The position numbers and the translations under genes are program-made. This document shows, piece after piece, positions 1 to 11,281 of a stretch of DNA of 64,000 bases (position 1 is its first letter; each line of letters begins with the position of its first letter). The DNA is from Candidatus Planktophila sulfonica (GTDB lineage Bacteria; Actinomycetota; Actinomycetes; Nanopelagicales; Nanopelagicaceae). The notes beneath the pieces were generated by a model that was given only the letters and a program-made list of their open reading frames with translations, searched no databases and was not told the origin of the DNA. The stretch is from the NCBI RefSeq assembly GCF_002288065.1, contig NZ_CP016773.1, positions 310,001-374,000 of the forward strand, read 5' to 3'.

Positions 1-2
1 TA

Positions 3-1034
3 GCCAATAAATCTAAACTTCCCAATAACCACCTCTTGCTCTCATCTATGAATGCGATGGCGCTTTTTCAACGAGGCGACTACCGCAGAGCGTATGAAGC
101 TGCCTCGGTTACCTATTCTCAGTTCACCAAACGTGGTTATGTCGGAATCTTTGGTCCGCTAGATTCGATGTTCATCATTGCGCGCTGCCATCTTGAATTT
201 GCAAGACCTCGCGAGGCCTTTGAGGTCTTTGGACAGATCAGAAACCTAGGAGAGCAGTGGCAGCAATGGGCTTGGCATTTCTTTGCCGACGGTTACTTTG
301 CTCGCGATCTTGTGATGCGCGGGATGGTGACTGAGGCGCTCGACAATATTAAGCGGGCCAGAGAACGGGCCAGTGAAATTGAATTTTCAGAAGGCCTTGT
401 TTCAATTATTGATCTGAGCGAACTCTTCATTCGATTTACTGTTAAAGATAATGAACGCTTAGGGGCACTCTTAGAACGTGCGCCGAAACTTCGATTTGTG
501 CAACAGATAAAGCTTGCCTATGACGAGCGCATGGGTAAGAAATCGGTTCGAGAAGAAGTGAAGAACCTACCTGCGCGAACTCCTCGCGAAAAGATTTGGA
601 AGCATCTCGCTGACGCTCACGAAGTAATTGATCAGGAGAATTTGGCGATGAAGGAGATGAAGAAGGCTCTCGAAATCGGAGCCACAGTAGGTGCGAAAGA
701 AACTTTCCTTCGTCAATCATCGGAAATGGGGAACCTCATCTTGAAAATTGCTGGCGAGAATCCAACTGTCTATCTTGAAGATCTAGCCTCTAGCGTCGCC
801 GAGCGCATTAAGTCAGATGCCAACCGACCATCAGAATTTGCTTCATCGCTGACTAAGCGCGAACTCGAAGTCTTGCGACACCTTTCAACGGATCGCCCAA
901 TCAGTGCAATTGCTGCCTCACTTCATATCTCGCTGAATACGATGAAGACTCACCTCAAGAATTTGTACCGAAAGATGGAGGTAGACGGCCGCGTTTCTGC
1001 CGTTGAGAAAGCAAAGGCTCACTTCATTCTCTAG
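3..1034 (+). CDS. LuxR-type transcriptional regulator, C-terminal part (5' end outside window)
   Basis: The frame is open to the left edge with no stop, so this is the C-terminal portion of a longer protein; a TTG at 36 and an ATG at 48 are internal candidates but there is no reason to start there. The last ~65 residues form a GerE/LuxR helix-turn-helix beginning LTKRELEVLRHLSTDRPIS, with the recognition-helix segment SLNTMKTHLKNLYRKM. The preceding ~260 residues are alpha-helical and TPR-like (for example FQRGDYRRAYEAASVTY), as in large MalT-like regulators that couple a repeat domain to a LuxR output. It probably controls transcription in response to an unknown signal. The N-terminal signal or ATPase domain cannot be seen, so the ligand is unknown. 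Confidence 0.8.
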   Translation, partial: ANKSKLPNNHLLLSSMNAMALFQRGDYRRAYEAASVTYSQFTKRGYVGIFGPLDSMFIIARCHLEFARPREAFEVFGQIRNLGEQWQQWAWHFFADGYFARDLVMRGMVTEALDNIKRARERASEIEFSEGLVSIIDLSELFIRFTVKDNERLGALLERAPKLRFVQQIKLAYDERMGKKSVREEVKNLPARTPREKIWKHLADAHEVIDQENLAMKEMKKALEIGATVGAKETFLRQSSEMGNLILKIAGENPTVYLEDLASSVAERIKSDANRPSEFASSLTKRELEVLRHLSTDRPISAIAASLHISLNTMKTHLKNLYRKMEVDGRVSAVEKAKAHFIL

Positions 1035-1054
1035 CGTCGTGCGATACTTCGCAT

Positions 1055-1612
1055 GTGTACGAGAAGGTAATTGATACTCCGCGTCTAGAACTTCATCATA
1101 TTTCTGCGCAGGGCATCATTGAGTTATATGAAAACAAGGATGATGTCATAGCGATAGCGGGCCGAGACTTCACAAACCCACATCAGAATCTTGTTATAGA
1201 GAGCGGTCCATTGGGTTGGCGTGTTCCGCAGGTGAAAGTTGATCCATCAGTAAACAAGTGGTTTGTCAGATTTATAGTTCTCAAAGAGAGCAAGGAAATT
1301 ATTGGCAGCACTAGTTTTCATGGAGTGCCTGATTCCGAAGGAATGATGGAGATTGGCCTTGGCATCGAAGAGGCTTTTCAAGGCAATGGATATGCCAAGG
1401 AAGCTCTTAAAGGCATGTGGAGTTGGGTCTGTACCTTTCCTGAGGTAAAAACTCTGCGATACACCGTGAGCCCAAATAATCTGCCATCCATCGCTGTGAT
1501 TAACTACTTTGGTTTCGACTACAAGGGCCAGCAGATTGATGAGGAAGATGGTCCAGAAAACATCTACGAGATGAGTACTTCTGAATTTAAGAGTAAATGG
1601 GGGAAGCAATGA
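1055..1612 (+). CDS. GNAT-family N-acetyltransferase (RimJ/RimL-like)
   Basis: A 185-residue protein with the GNAT fold. It opens with the typical DTPRLELHHIS strand of the RimJ/RimL subgroup, has the central strand ending in MEIGLGIEEAFQGNGYAKEA (the acetyl-CoA pyrophosphate loop, here Q-G-N-G-Y-A), and then the beta-bulge strand LRYTVSPNNLPSIAVINYFGF. Such proteins transfer an acetyl group from acetyl-CoA to an amine of a protein or small molecule; the substrate here is not predictable. The start is GTG at 1055; an ATG two bases earlier is in another frame, and a near-consensus -10 hexamer (GATACT) sits six bases before the GTG. It overlaps the next gene by four bases, so the two are co-transcribed. 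Confidence 0.75.
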   Translation: MYEKVIDTPRLELHHISAQGIIELYENKDDVIAIAGRDFTNPHQNLVIESGPLGWRVPQVKVDPSVNKWFVRFIVLKESKEIIGSTSFHGVPDSEGMMEIGLGIEEAFQGNGYAKEALKGMWSWVCTFPEVKTLRYTVSPNNLPSIAVINYFGFDYKGQQIDEEDGPENIYEMSTSEFKSKWGKQ

Positions 1613-2340
1613 GCGATGACTTCGATGCAATCGTTGGGGATATCGATGACGAACTCGACCTCACGCTCTATGCAGATGCTGCCGAACTTGCTGAAGAGGT
1701 AACTGTTCAGATTCTGGCTGCGATTGAAAAAGGACTTAAGTTAAAGAGCCAATTTCATTTGGTGCTCACCGGTGGCACCCTAGGCGTGCAGATCTCAGAA
1801 GCGTTAGTCAATGAATTCAATGCCGATTCAGATGGCTTTGCCGGCCTTCATATCTGGTGGAGCGATGAACGTTTTGTTCCTGCAGATAGCGTTGAACGAA
1901 ATGCTTTCCCATTTCACAAAACTGTGACCAATACAAAAATCGTAATTCACGAAGCCCTTGCATCAGATGTCGCAAAGAGCATTGATGAAGCGGTGAGTGA
2001 TTACGACTTAGCGCTAGAAAATGTAGATATCGATCTCAATGTTCTGGGTCTGGGCCCTGACGGTCATGTGGCTTCACTCTTTCCGGGAATTGCAGATATC
2101 GATGATCATAGAAAAGTATTTGCAATCACTGATTCACCAAAACCACCGGCGGTTCGCGTTTCATTCACGATGTCATTAATCAATAGCGCTGCAGAAGTTT
2201 GGATCGTTGCAGCGGGTGAAAGTAAGGCCGATGCGGTCACAAAGATTATTGAGGGAGATCTCTCGATACCGGCGAGTTATGTTCGTGGAAATTCACACAC
2301 TCGACTCATCGTTGATACAGAGGCCTTCTTTTCAGAATAA
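1609..2340 (+). CDS. pgl: 6-phosphogluconolactonase
   Basis: Hydrolyses 6-phosphogluconolactone to 6-phosphogluconate, the second step of the oxidative pentose phosphate pathway, in the cytoplasm. The protein is about 243 residues, the normal length for the Pgl/DevB family, with the sugar-phosphate isomerase-like signatures LVLTGGTLGVQISEAL, IWWSDERFVP and LGLGPDGHVASLFPG. I chose ATG 1609 (overlapping the preceding stop as ATGA) rather than ATG 1597, because GGGGGAAG just upstream of 1609 is a good ribosome binding site. It lies immediately before gnd and zwf, so all three oxidative-branch enzymes are encoded together; the 98 bp before gnd may hold a separate promoter. Confidence 0.9.
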   Translation: MSDDFDAIVGDIDDELDLTLYADAAELAEEVTVQILAAIEKGLKLKSQFHLVLTGGTLGVQISEALVNEFNADSDGFAGLHIWWSDERFVPADSVERNAFPFHKTVTNTKIVIHEALASDVAKSIDEAVSDYDLALENVDIDLNVLGLGPDGHVASLFPGIADIDDHRKVFAITDSPKPPAVRVSFTMSLINSAAEVWIVAAGESKADAVTKIIEGDLSIPASYVRGNSHTRLIVDTEAFFSE

Positions 2341-2438
2341 TTTCACCTGAAATTTGCCTGGATTCGAAAGTTAAACGCTGCCTCATATAGACTACGAGCC
2401 TCAACGTTGAGCGTTTTCTACAGCGAATAGGCATATTC

Positions 2439-3431
2439 ATGACAACTACCAATTTCGGAATGGTCGGCCTTGGCCGCATGGGCGCAAATATCGTCCGTCG
2501 CCTGGCTCGTCACAACATCACATCTGCCGTCTATGACGTCAGCCCTGATGCTGTTAACGCTCTCGCTGCTGAAGGCGCACTCGGTGCAACCGATATGGCT
2601 CACTTAGCCTCACAACTTTCAACACCTCGCACCATCTGGATCATGGTTCCGGCATCAGTAACTGACTCAACAATCGCAGCGATGGCAGAACATCTTTCTT
2701 CGGGCGACACCATCATCGATGGCGGAAATAGCTATTACAAGAATGACCTCAAGAACGCCGAACTTTTGAAGGCAAAAGGAATTAATTTTGTTGACGTCGG
2801 AACATCAGGTGGCGTTTACGGTCTAGAGCGCGGTTACTCGCTCATGATTGGTGGCGACGATGCAGTCGTGAAGTCACTGGATCCAATATTTAAAGCACTG
2901 TGCCCAGGAGTTGAATCCGCAGAACGCACACCAGGACGTACAGGTGAACCACAGCAAGCTGAATACGGATATTTGCATTGCGGTCCGGTTGGTTCTGGCC
3001 ACTTCGTCAAGATGATTCACAATGGAATCGAATACGGAATGATGGCGGCATTCGCAGAGGGCCTTGCAATCTTTGAAGCGGCAGATGAGATGACTCCTGC
3101 ATACGATCTTGATATTCCAGCAATCACCGAAGTCTGGCGCCGCGGAAGCGTTGTTGCCTCATGGCTTCTCGATCTCACAGCACAAGCGCTTGTTGAGTCA
3201 GAAGAACTTACAGAGTATTCAACACAGGTAAGTGATAGCGGTGAAGGTCGCTGGACAGTGCAGGCAGCAATCGAAGCTGGCATCCCTGCCCATGTCTTGA
3301 GCGCTTCGCTATATGCACGCTTTGCTTCACGTAACAACGACGAATTTGCTAACCGAGTCTTAAGCGCAATGCGTTACAAGTTCGGTGGACATAATGAGAA
3401 GCCCCAGTCATCTTCAAATAAGGGAAATTAA
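2439..3431 (+). CDS. gnd: 6-phosphogluconate dehydrogenase, decarboxylating (short form)
   Basis: Oxidatively decarboxylates 6-phosphogluconate to ribulose 5-phosphate. At 330 residues it belongs to the short (YqeC/GntZ-like) branch rather than the ~470-residue enzyme. Visible motifs: dinucleotide-binding GLGRMG at residues 10-15, substrate loop DGGNSYY at 94-100, [13 protein letters not shown] at 121-133, and the catalytic block [10 protein letters not shown] at 191-200 with the expected Lys191 and Glu198. The short branch is often NAD-preferring, but cofactor use cannot be decided here. Its TAA stop shares one base with the ATG of zwf (TAATG), indicating tight translational coupling. Confidence 0.93.
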   Translation: MTTTNFGMVGLGRMGANIVRRLARHNITSAVYDVSPDAVNALAAEGALGATDMAHLASQLSTPRTIWIMVPASVTDSTIAAMAEHLSSGDTIIDGGNSYYKNDLKNAELLKAKGINFVDVGTSGGVYGLERGYSLMIGGDDAVVKSLDPIFKALCPGVESAERTPGRTGEPQQAEYGYLHCGPVGSGHFVKMIHNGIEYGMMAAFAEGLAIFEAADEMTPAYDLDIPAITEVWRRGSVVASWLLDLTAQALVESEELTEYSTQVSDSGEGRWTVQAAIEAGIPAHVLSASLYARFASRNNDEFANRVLSAMRYKFGGHNEKPQSSSNKGN

Positions 3432-4819
3432 TGAAGGCAGATGCTTTAGTTCTATTTGGCGCGACCGGAGATCTTGCAAAGAAGAAGTTATTTCCAGCTC
3501 TCTATGACCTTGAAGACCTTGGCGAACTTGATGTTCAAATCTTTGGCGTTGCATCTTCTAAGTGGACGCAAGAAGTCTTTAAAGAGAATGTAGAGCAAGC
3601 AGTTCGTGCTCGTAAGCCTGATGTAGATGAAGCAGCGCTCGGTAAGTTGCTCAATGAGATGCAGCTGATTGTTGGCGATTATGAAGATCCACAGACATTC
3701 GTCGCCCTTGCTGAAGCGATCAAAGACTTCAAACTTCCAGTAATTTACTTAGCAATTGCTCCTGAATATTTTGCTCGTATTACTGAAGCTCTTGCGACGG
3801 TCGGAATTACTCGCCGGGCACGTGTAGTCGTTGAGAAGCCATTTGGTCGCGATCTAGAGAGCGCCAAAGCACTCGATCTTGAGTTAAAGAAGTTACTTCC
3901 TGAAGAGCAGATCTACCGCATCGACCACTATCTCGGTAAAGAAGCAGTAGAAGATCTTCTGGTCTTCCGCTTTGCCAACACTCTCTTTGAACCAGTGTGG
4001 AACCGAAATTACGTATCAAATATCCAGATCACAATGGCAGAAAGCTTTGGTATCGATGGACGAGGAAAGTTCTATGACGGAGTGGGTGCTACCCGCGATG
4101 TATTGCAGAACCACATCTTGCAGGTGCTCACGATGCTGACGATGGAACCACCTATTGATATGGGTTCTGATGCAATGCAGAACGAGAAGATGAAGGTTCT
4201 TTCTGCAATTCGCGATATCAATAAGACAGATGTTGTGCGTGGCCAATTCGAAGGCTTCCTTGATGAAGATGGCGTTGCGCAAAATTCAGATACTGAAACT
4301 TTTGTGGCGATGAAGTTATTTATTGATAACTGGCGTTGGGCTGGCGTACCTATCTATCTTCGTACAGGTAAGAAGATGCCTGAGACCGTCCTTGAAGTTA
4401 TTGTTGAATTTAAGCAACCTCCACGTGCGCTCTTCGGAAAGAGTCAATCAAACCAAGTGCGCTTCCGGCTTGGCGCTAAAGATGGCGTAGATATCTCACT
4501 TCAAGCGAAGAAGCCTGGAACAAAACTTGTTACTGAGACAGTCGATCTCTCAGTTGAATTCGTAGCTGAATTCGGAGATCGCCAAGGACCTTACGAGCGA
4601 CTTCTACGCGCTGCGATGTTGGGAGATCACTTCCGCTTCACACGAATCGACTCAGTGCTGCACTCATGGCAGATTCTTGAAGATTTGTTAAAGAATCCAA
4701 ATCCCGTTATTCAATATGAAGGCGGCACATGGGGACCAGCTGAAGCGCAGGATCTGGTTCCTGGCGGTTGGGCACCTGTTGGTTCTGAAGCAGATTCTTT
4801 AAAAGATCTACACCAGTAA
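3431..4819 (+). CDS. zwf: Glucose-6-phosphate 1-dehydrogenase
   Basis: First enzyme of the oxidative pentose phosphate pathway, producing NAD(P)H and 6-phosphogluconolactone. The 462-residue length is typical. The nucleotide-binding [10 protein letters not shown] lies at residues 10-19, EKPFG at 135-139, and the active-site signature RIDHYLGK at 163-170 with the catalytic His. It is translationally coupled to gnd. The OpcA assembly partner, transketolase and transaldolase that often accompany zwf in Actinobacteria are not in this window. The stop codon directly abuts the stop codon of the convergent tgt gene (TAATTA), with no intergenic terminator. Confidence 0.96.
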   Translation: MKADALVLFGATGDLAKKKLFPALYDLEDLGELDVQIFGVASSKWTQEVFKENVEQAVRARKPDVDEAALGKLLNEMQLIVGDYEDPQTFVALAEAIKDFKLPVIYLAIAPEYFARITEALATVGITRRARVVVEKPFGRDLESAKALDLELKKLLPEEQIYRIDHYLGKEAVEDLLVFRFANTLFEPVWNRNYVSNIQITMAESFGIDGRGKFYDGVGATRDVLQNHILQVLTMLTMEPPIDMGSDAMQNEKMKVLSAIRDINKTDVVRGQFEGFLDEDGVAQNSDTETFVAMKLFIDNWRWAGVPIYLRTGKKMPETVLEVIVEFKQPPRALFGKSQSNQVRFRLGAKDGVDISLQAKKPGTKLVTETVDLSVEFVAEFGDRQGPYERLLRAAMLGDHFRFTRIDSVLHSWQILEDLLKNPNPVIQYEGGTWGPAEAQDLVPGGWAPVGSEADSLKDLHQ

Positions 4820-6977
<2,158 letters not shown>

Positions 6978-8198
6978 ATGCTCTTTAAAGAATTTACCGT
7001 TCTGCTCAATCCGCAGTCACGGAAGCTAGTGATTGGCATGTGCCTCAACGCTATTGGCGGAGGTATGACGCTCTCGCTTTTACTTGTCTATCTCCACGAT
7101 ATGCGCGGCTTCACCAATACCTTCGGTGGCCTTTTGCTTTCCTATGGCGCAATTGTCAGCATCGTTGCCAGCACGCCAATGGGAGCTCTGGTCGATCGCA
7201 TTGGCCCCAAGAAGGTAATGATTGCTGGACTAATCTGTAACTCAGCTGCTGCCTTTTCGCTCTCATTGGTAGAGACTCACTTTCATGCAATTCTTGCGCT
7301 GACATTTATCAATATTTCAGCACAAGCAGTCTGGCCTAGCCAGAGCGTGATTTTGACTCGCGTAACGCCTGAAGTTGATCGTCCTAAAATCTTTGGCTTT
7401 AACTTTATGTTGCTCAACCTTGGTCTTGGTATGGGTGGCTTGCTTTCATCTTTGATTATTCAAAAGGGTGACTTACTCTCATTCCAGATTATGTACTGGG
7501 TTGATGCAGCAACTTTCTTAATTTATCTACTCATTGTTTTTTCATTGCGTGGCGAACATGTCAACAAATACATTCCGAAAGAGCATGAACCCAAGCAGGG
7601 TTCCTATCGTGACTTGATGCAGATCAAACCGCTCATGTACCTAGGTTTTGCCGGAATCATTCTCTTCACCTTTGGTTACGGAACCATTCAGGCTGGTATT
7701 CCCGTCTTTGCTACACAGTTCCTAGAGCTTTCTCCTAAGTGGCTCGGAATTATCTTTGGAGTAAATACGATCTCTATCGTTCTCTTTCAACCACTTGTCA
7801 TGCGCATTCTGGAAAAGTATTCGAAGTACACAGCACTTATTTCTATTGGAATTATTTGGGCGCTCTCTTGGGTCTTTGTCGGCGTATCTCCATATCTTCC
7901 AGTTCTTGCCTCAGGCATAGCGCTCTGCATGAGCCAACTGGTCTTCGCATTCGGCGAAATGGTGCAAGCGCCGACGATTCCGGTACTTGCCAATGAACTT
8001 TCCCCTGAACATATCCGTGGCCGCACCAATGCTCTGATGAGTTTGCAGTGGTCGGTCTCTGGAGTCCTTGGACCAGCCATTACCGGGCTGATGTTGGGGG
8101 CCGATCTGGCAACAGCCTGGGTTGTCGTCATGTTCCTCGGCTGCTTCCTCTCTATTCCGCTCTTTCTGGCGATGAAGAGGCTCGCTCTCAAGGGGTGA
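6978..8198 (+). CDS. Major facilitator superfamily transporter
   Basis: A 406-residue integral membrane protein with about twelve hydrophobic segments and a hydrophilic central loop near residues 195-212 (RGEHVNKYIPKEHEPKQG), splitting it into two six-helix halves. The loop between helices 2 and 3 carries the MFS signature in the form GALVDRIGPKKV. It starts directly after the stop of the hydrolase gene. The family covers drug and sugar efflux and uptake by proton coupling; the substrate is not evident. It is followed by 107 bp before the peptide transporter operon. Confidence 0.85.
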   Translation: MLFKEFTVLLNPQSRKLVIGMCLNAIGGGMTLSLLLVYLHDMRGFTNTFGGLLLSYGAIVSIVASTPMGALVDRIGPKKVMIAGLICNSAAAFSLSLVETHFHAILALTFINISAQAVWPSQSVILTRVTPEVDRPKIFGFNFMLLNLGLGMGGLLSSLIIQKGDLLSFQIMYWVDAATFLIYLLIVFSLRGEHVNKYIPKEHEPKQGSYRDLMQIKPLMYLGFAGIILFTFGYGTIQAGIPVFATQFLELSPKWLGIIFGVNTISIVLFQPLVMRILEKYSKYTALISIGIIWALSWVFVGVSPYLPVLASGIALCMSQLVFAFGEMVQAPTIPVLANELSPEHIRGRTNALMSLQWSVSGVLGPAITGLMLGADLATAWVVVMFLGCFLSIPLFLAMKRLALKG

Positions 8199-8305
8199 AA
8201 TAGGTCTAAATCGGACTTATGGGGTTCCGTTTTCGCTCAAATGCGACTACCTTGCAGTACTCGCGGGTAGGTCTTGCCTGCGTCGAAGCTGAGGGAGCGT
8301 TCTAA

Positions 8306-9268
8306 TTGGCTGAGTCCGTACTCAAGGAAGAGTCACAAGAGATTGTTCAGCGCACCCCAAAACAGATCGCTTGGGCGCGCTTTAAGCGCAACAAAGTTGG
8401 CGTTTATGCGGGATACACGACGATCTTCTTCTTACTCTGTTCAATTCTCGCACCTCTTATTACACGCGCATTCGGAGTAGATAACACAACTATCTACGAA
8501 GGCGTTCTTGACGAATTCGCAATGCCAATCGGTAAATGGGGCGGCGTGTCATGGGATCACCCACTTGGAGTTGAGCCAGGCGTCGGTCGCGACGTTTTCG
8601 CACTTCTTCTCTACGGTTCACAACTTTCATTCTTAGTGGCAGTCATTGCAACAACTGCATCAATCGGAATCGGCATGCTGATTGGAATTGCAACCGGCTA
8701 CTTCAAGGGTCGCGTCGATTCAATTGTCGGACGTTTTGCAGATTTCCTTCTCTCATTCCCAGGTACCTTCATGATCATCGCGCTCTCACTTCCATTGGTG
8801 CAGCGCGTTGAAGCAACCGGTATCGCACATGAAAATGCTGCGCGTATCTTGGTTCTGGTTATCTTCTTGGTCTTCTTTGGTTGGACTGGTTTTTACCGAC
8901 TTATCCGTTCGCAAGCTATGTCATTACGCGAACGTGATTTTGTTATGGCGGCGCAAGCAATGGGCGCATCAAGTTGGCGCATCATTGTGAAGGAGATTCT
9001 TCCCAATCTTTGGCCAACAGCAATCGTCTTCACTTCTCTATCGCTTCCTGCCTATATCGCAGCAGAAGCAACATTCTCTTTCTTGGGCGTTGGTGTACGA
9101 CCACCGGCTTCAACATTCGGACTCGTGTTATCTGATGCCGTTGGTTACTGGCGTAACGACCCTGCATATCTTCTTATTCCATCAGTAATCCTGATTGCCA
9201 TTGTGCTCTCGCTCAACCTCTTGGGTGATGCGATTCGCGATGCGCTCGATCCAAAAGCAGGACGATAG
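8306..9268 (+). CDS. Peptide/nickel ABC transporter permease (DppC/OppC-like)
   Basis: A 320-residue inner-membrane permease of a type I importer for oligopeptides. It has a cytoplasmic N-terminus (about 30 residues), a first membrane helix near 35-55, an extracytoplasmic loop, then five further helices. The EAA-type coupling loop is seen around FVMAAQAMGASSWRIIVKEIL, ending with the conserved LPNLWP-like stretch. The start is TTG at 8306, supported by GAGGGAG eight bases upstream. It is the first gene of the operon; placing the C-type permease before the binding-protein gene is less common than the A-B-C-D-F order. A hairpin follows the stop. Confidence 0.9.
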   Translation: MAESVLKEESQEIVQRTPKQIAWARFKRNKVGVYAGYTTIFFLLCSILAPLITRAFGVDNTTIYEGVLDEFAMPIGKWGGVSWDHPLGVEPGVGRDVFALLLYGSQLSFLVAVIATTASIGIGMLIGIATGYFKGRVDSIVGRFADFLLSFPGTFMIIALSLPLVQRVEATGIAHENAARILVLVIFLVFFGWTGFYRLIRSQAMSLRERDFVMAAQAMGASSWRIIVKEILPNLWPTAIVFTSLSLPAYIAAEATFSFLGVGVRPPASTFGLVLSDAVGYWRNDPAYLLIPSVILIAIVLSLNLLGDAIRDALDPKAGR

Positions 9269-9280
9269 AAAGGCCCTAGA

Positions 9281-9302
9281 TTTCCCATAGCAATATGGGA
9301 AA
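9281..9302 (+). other. Intercistronic hairpin between permease and binding-protein genes
   Basis: A perfect nine-base inverted repeat (TTTCCCATA and TATGGGAAA) closes on GCAA, a GNRA tetraloop. It lies 12 bases after the permease stop and ~98 bases before the binding-protein ATG. No T-run follows, so it is unlikely to be a Rho-independent terminator. It is better explained as an mRNA processing or 3'-end stabilising element within the operon; this role is inferred. Confidence 0.6.
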
Positions 9303-9400
9303 GAAGCTTCAGTGAAGAGATATCTCGCGAGTTTCTCTTAATGAAGTTTCAACTCTGATTCACGACCCGTGGACCAGAACCGCTTCTACAAGGAGGACAC

Positions 9401-11155
9401 ATGTCCGGTTTGAAAACTAGCCGTCGCATCCTTGCTTCAACAGCTGCAATCGCACTTGCTGTTGGCGTAACAGTTGCTGCAGGCTCAAGTGCAAACGCTG
9501 CAGAAAAGCCAGTTACTGGCGGCACTTTGTACTTCATTACACATCAAGAGCAGTTTGACCACGTAGATCCAGCCCGTGTTTACACAGGCCGCGATATCGC
9601 GTTCTTCAACTCATACATCTACCGCAACTTGGTTTCATACAAGCCGGTCCCAGGATCAGCAGGTTCATCACTCGTTGCAGACCTTGCAACAAACACTGGT
9701 GTTCCATCAAACGCTGCTAAGACATGGAAGTTCACACTTCGTTCAGGCATCACATGGGAAGACGGCTCAGCTGTTACCTGTGCTGACGTCAAGTACGGTG
9801 TTTCACGTCCATTCGCTGGCGATGTAATCACAGATGGTCCTCAGTACCTCGTACAGGCACTCGATATCCCTAAGGATAAAGATGGCGCATCTGTATACAA
9901 GGGTCCTTACAAGAAGACCGGACAGGCTCAGTTCGATAAGGCAGTTTCTTGCTCAGGTAACACAATTACCTTCAAGCTAAACCGCTCATTTGCTGACTTC
10001 AACTACGCACTTACTTACCCAGCAGGTGCACCAGTTAAGGCTTCAAAGGACACTGGAGATAAGTACGACCTCAAGCCATTCGCTAACGGTCCATACAAGA
10101 TTGCTTCATACAAGATCGGCGATCAGATGGAACTCGTACGTAACGCTGCTTGGAAGAAGTCTTCTGACGCAATCCGTACTCCATACCCAGATAACATCGT
10201 TGTTCGCTTCGGTCTAGCTGAAGATGTTCGCGATCAGATCATGCTCGAAGATCAGATCCCAAACACAGCTTCACTTGATTCACTACAGCCAGCAAATACA
10301 CGTGCATTCTTCGCTGACCCAACAAAGAAGGCTCAGCGCTTTAACGTGTACGACCCATACGTTCGCTACTCAGCAATGAACGTCAAGAAGGGCAAGATGG
10401 ATTGCCTCGATGTACGTAAGGCTCTCTTCTTCGCGATCGACACACAGGCTCTCATCGACCTTTCAGGTGGACGTGAGTTCTACGGAGATCCAGGAGATAA
10501 CCCTGTTAAGCCAGTTCTCGGTCTTGACTACACAAAGACAAAGGGCAACATTCACGATCCAAACTGGAAGATCACTGGAAATGCAACATATGCAGCTTCA
10601 TTGATGGCTAAGGCAAAGACCTCATGCCCAGATGCATACGCTCGCGCGACATCTGCTGACAAGGGAATCGTTTGGGATATTGCACAGTCTGCAACAAACG
10701 AGAAGGCATCTGTATTGATTCAGAATGCTGCAAAGGAAGCTGGCATTGTTGTGAAGTTCAACTTCATTCCATCAGGTCAGTACTACTCAACAGTTCTCAA
10801 CAACGACAAGCAGAATGACATTTCATCTGCTGGTTGGGGAGCTGACTGGGCAAACGCATCAACAGTTATTCCTGAACTCTTCACAAAAGAGGGTGGATTT
10901 AACTTGGCTCAGAACTGGGATGACCCTGCATACGCAGCATTCAAGAAGAAGTCAGATGCAGCAAAGGTAGAAACTAACCGCACCAAGCAGGCAGCGATGT
11001 GGAAGGAACTTTCACAGTACGTTATGGATCAGTACTGGATCATCCGCCCTGTCTTCTCAAAGACCCAAGAAGTTTGGGGATCTAAGGTCGGCGGCGTTTA
11101 CTACTGGGAGCCACAAGGTAACTTCGGCTTCGGACAGATGTACGTAAAGAACTAA
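9401..11155 (+). CDS. ABC transporter peptide-binding protein (SBP family 5)
   Basis: A 584-residue extracytoplasmic solute-binding protein of the DppA/OppA class. The N-terminus is a signal peptide (SRRILASTAAIALAVGVTV, cleavage near SANA-AEKP). The mature part has the family features GTLYFITHQEQFDHVDPARV, the region WKFTLRSGITWEDGSAVT, and a late lobe ending NFGFGQMYVK. There is no cysteine near the cleavage site, so no lipobox, which is unusual for a single-membrane bacterium. A strong AAGGAGG ribosome binding site lies eight bases before ATG 9401. Codons are strongly biased to a few synonyms (GCA/GCT, TTC, AAG), consistent with very high expression. It supplies peptides to the flanking permeases and ATPases. 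Confidence 0.93.
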   Translation: MSGLKTSRRILASTAAIALAVGVTVAAGSSANAAEKPVTGGTLYFITHQEQFDHVDPARVYTGRDIAFFNSYIYRNLVSYKPVPGSAGSSLVADLATNTGVPSNAAKTWKFTLRSGITWEDGSAVTCADVKYGVSRPFAGDVITDGPQYLVQALDIPKDKDGASVYKGPYKKTGQAQFDKAVSCSGNTITFKLNRSFADFNYALTYPAGAPVKASKDTGDKYDLKPFANGPYKIASYKIGDQMELVRNAAWKKSSDAIRTPYPDNIVVRFGLAEDVRDQIMLEDQIPNTASLDSLQPANTRAFFADPTKKAQRFNVYDPYVRYSAMNVKKGKMDCLDVRKALFFAIDTQALIDLSGGREFYGDPGDNPVKPVLGLDYTKTKGNIHDPNWKITGNATYAASLMAKAKTSCPDAYARATSADKGIVWDIAQSATNEKASVLIQNAAKEAGIVVKFNFIPSGQYYSTVLNNDKQNDISSAGWGADWANASTVIPELFTKEGGFNLAQNWDDPAYAAFKKKSDAAKVETNRTKQAAMWKELSQYVMDQYWIIRPVFSKTQEVWGSKVGGVYYWEPQGNFGFGQMYVKN

Positions 11156-11233
11156 TTAACCTCTAGAGAAATCTAAAGTTAATTAGCTATTCGTAGCTGG
11201 TTGCGGGCGGTTCAGAAATGAGCCGCCCGCAAC
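11152..11233 (+). other. Two inverted repeats after the binding-protein gene
   Basis: The first repeat pairs CTAATTAAC (11152-11160, overlapping the stop codon) with GTTAATTAG (11178-11186). The second is a GC-rich hairpin: GTTGCGGGCGG (11200-11210) with CCGCCCGCAAC (11223-11233), extendable inward by a T-G/T-A/C-G step to about 14 pairs. No T-tract follows the strong hairpin, so it is probably a 3'-end stabiliser or partial stop that keeps binding-protein mRNA more abundant than the downstream permease and ATPase mRNA. That function is inference from its position. Confidence 0.6.
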
Positions 11234-11281
11234 TCCACGAAATCTAGAATTTTTAATCGTTTATTTTTAGGAGATATAAAG

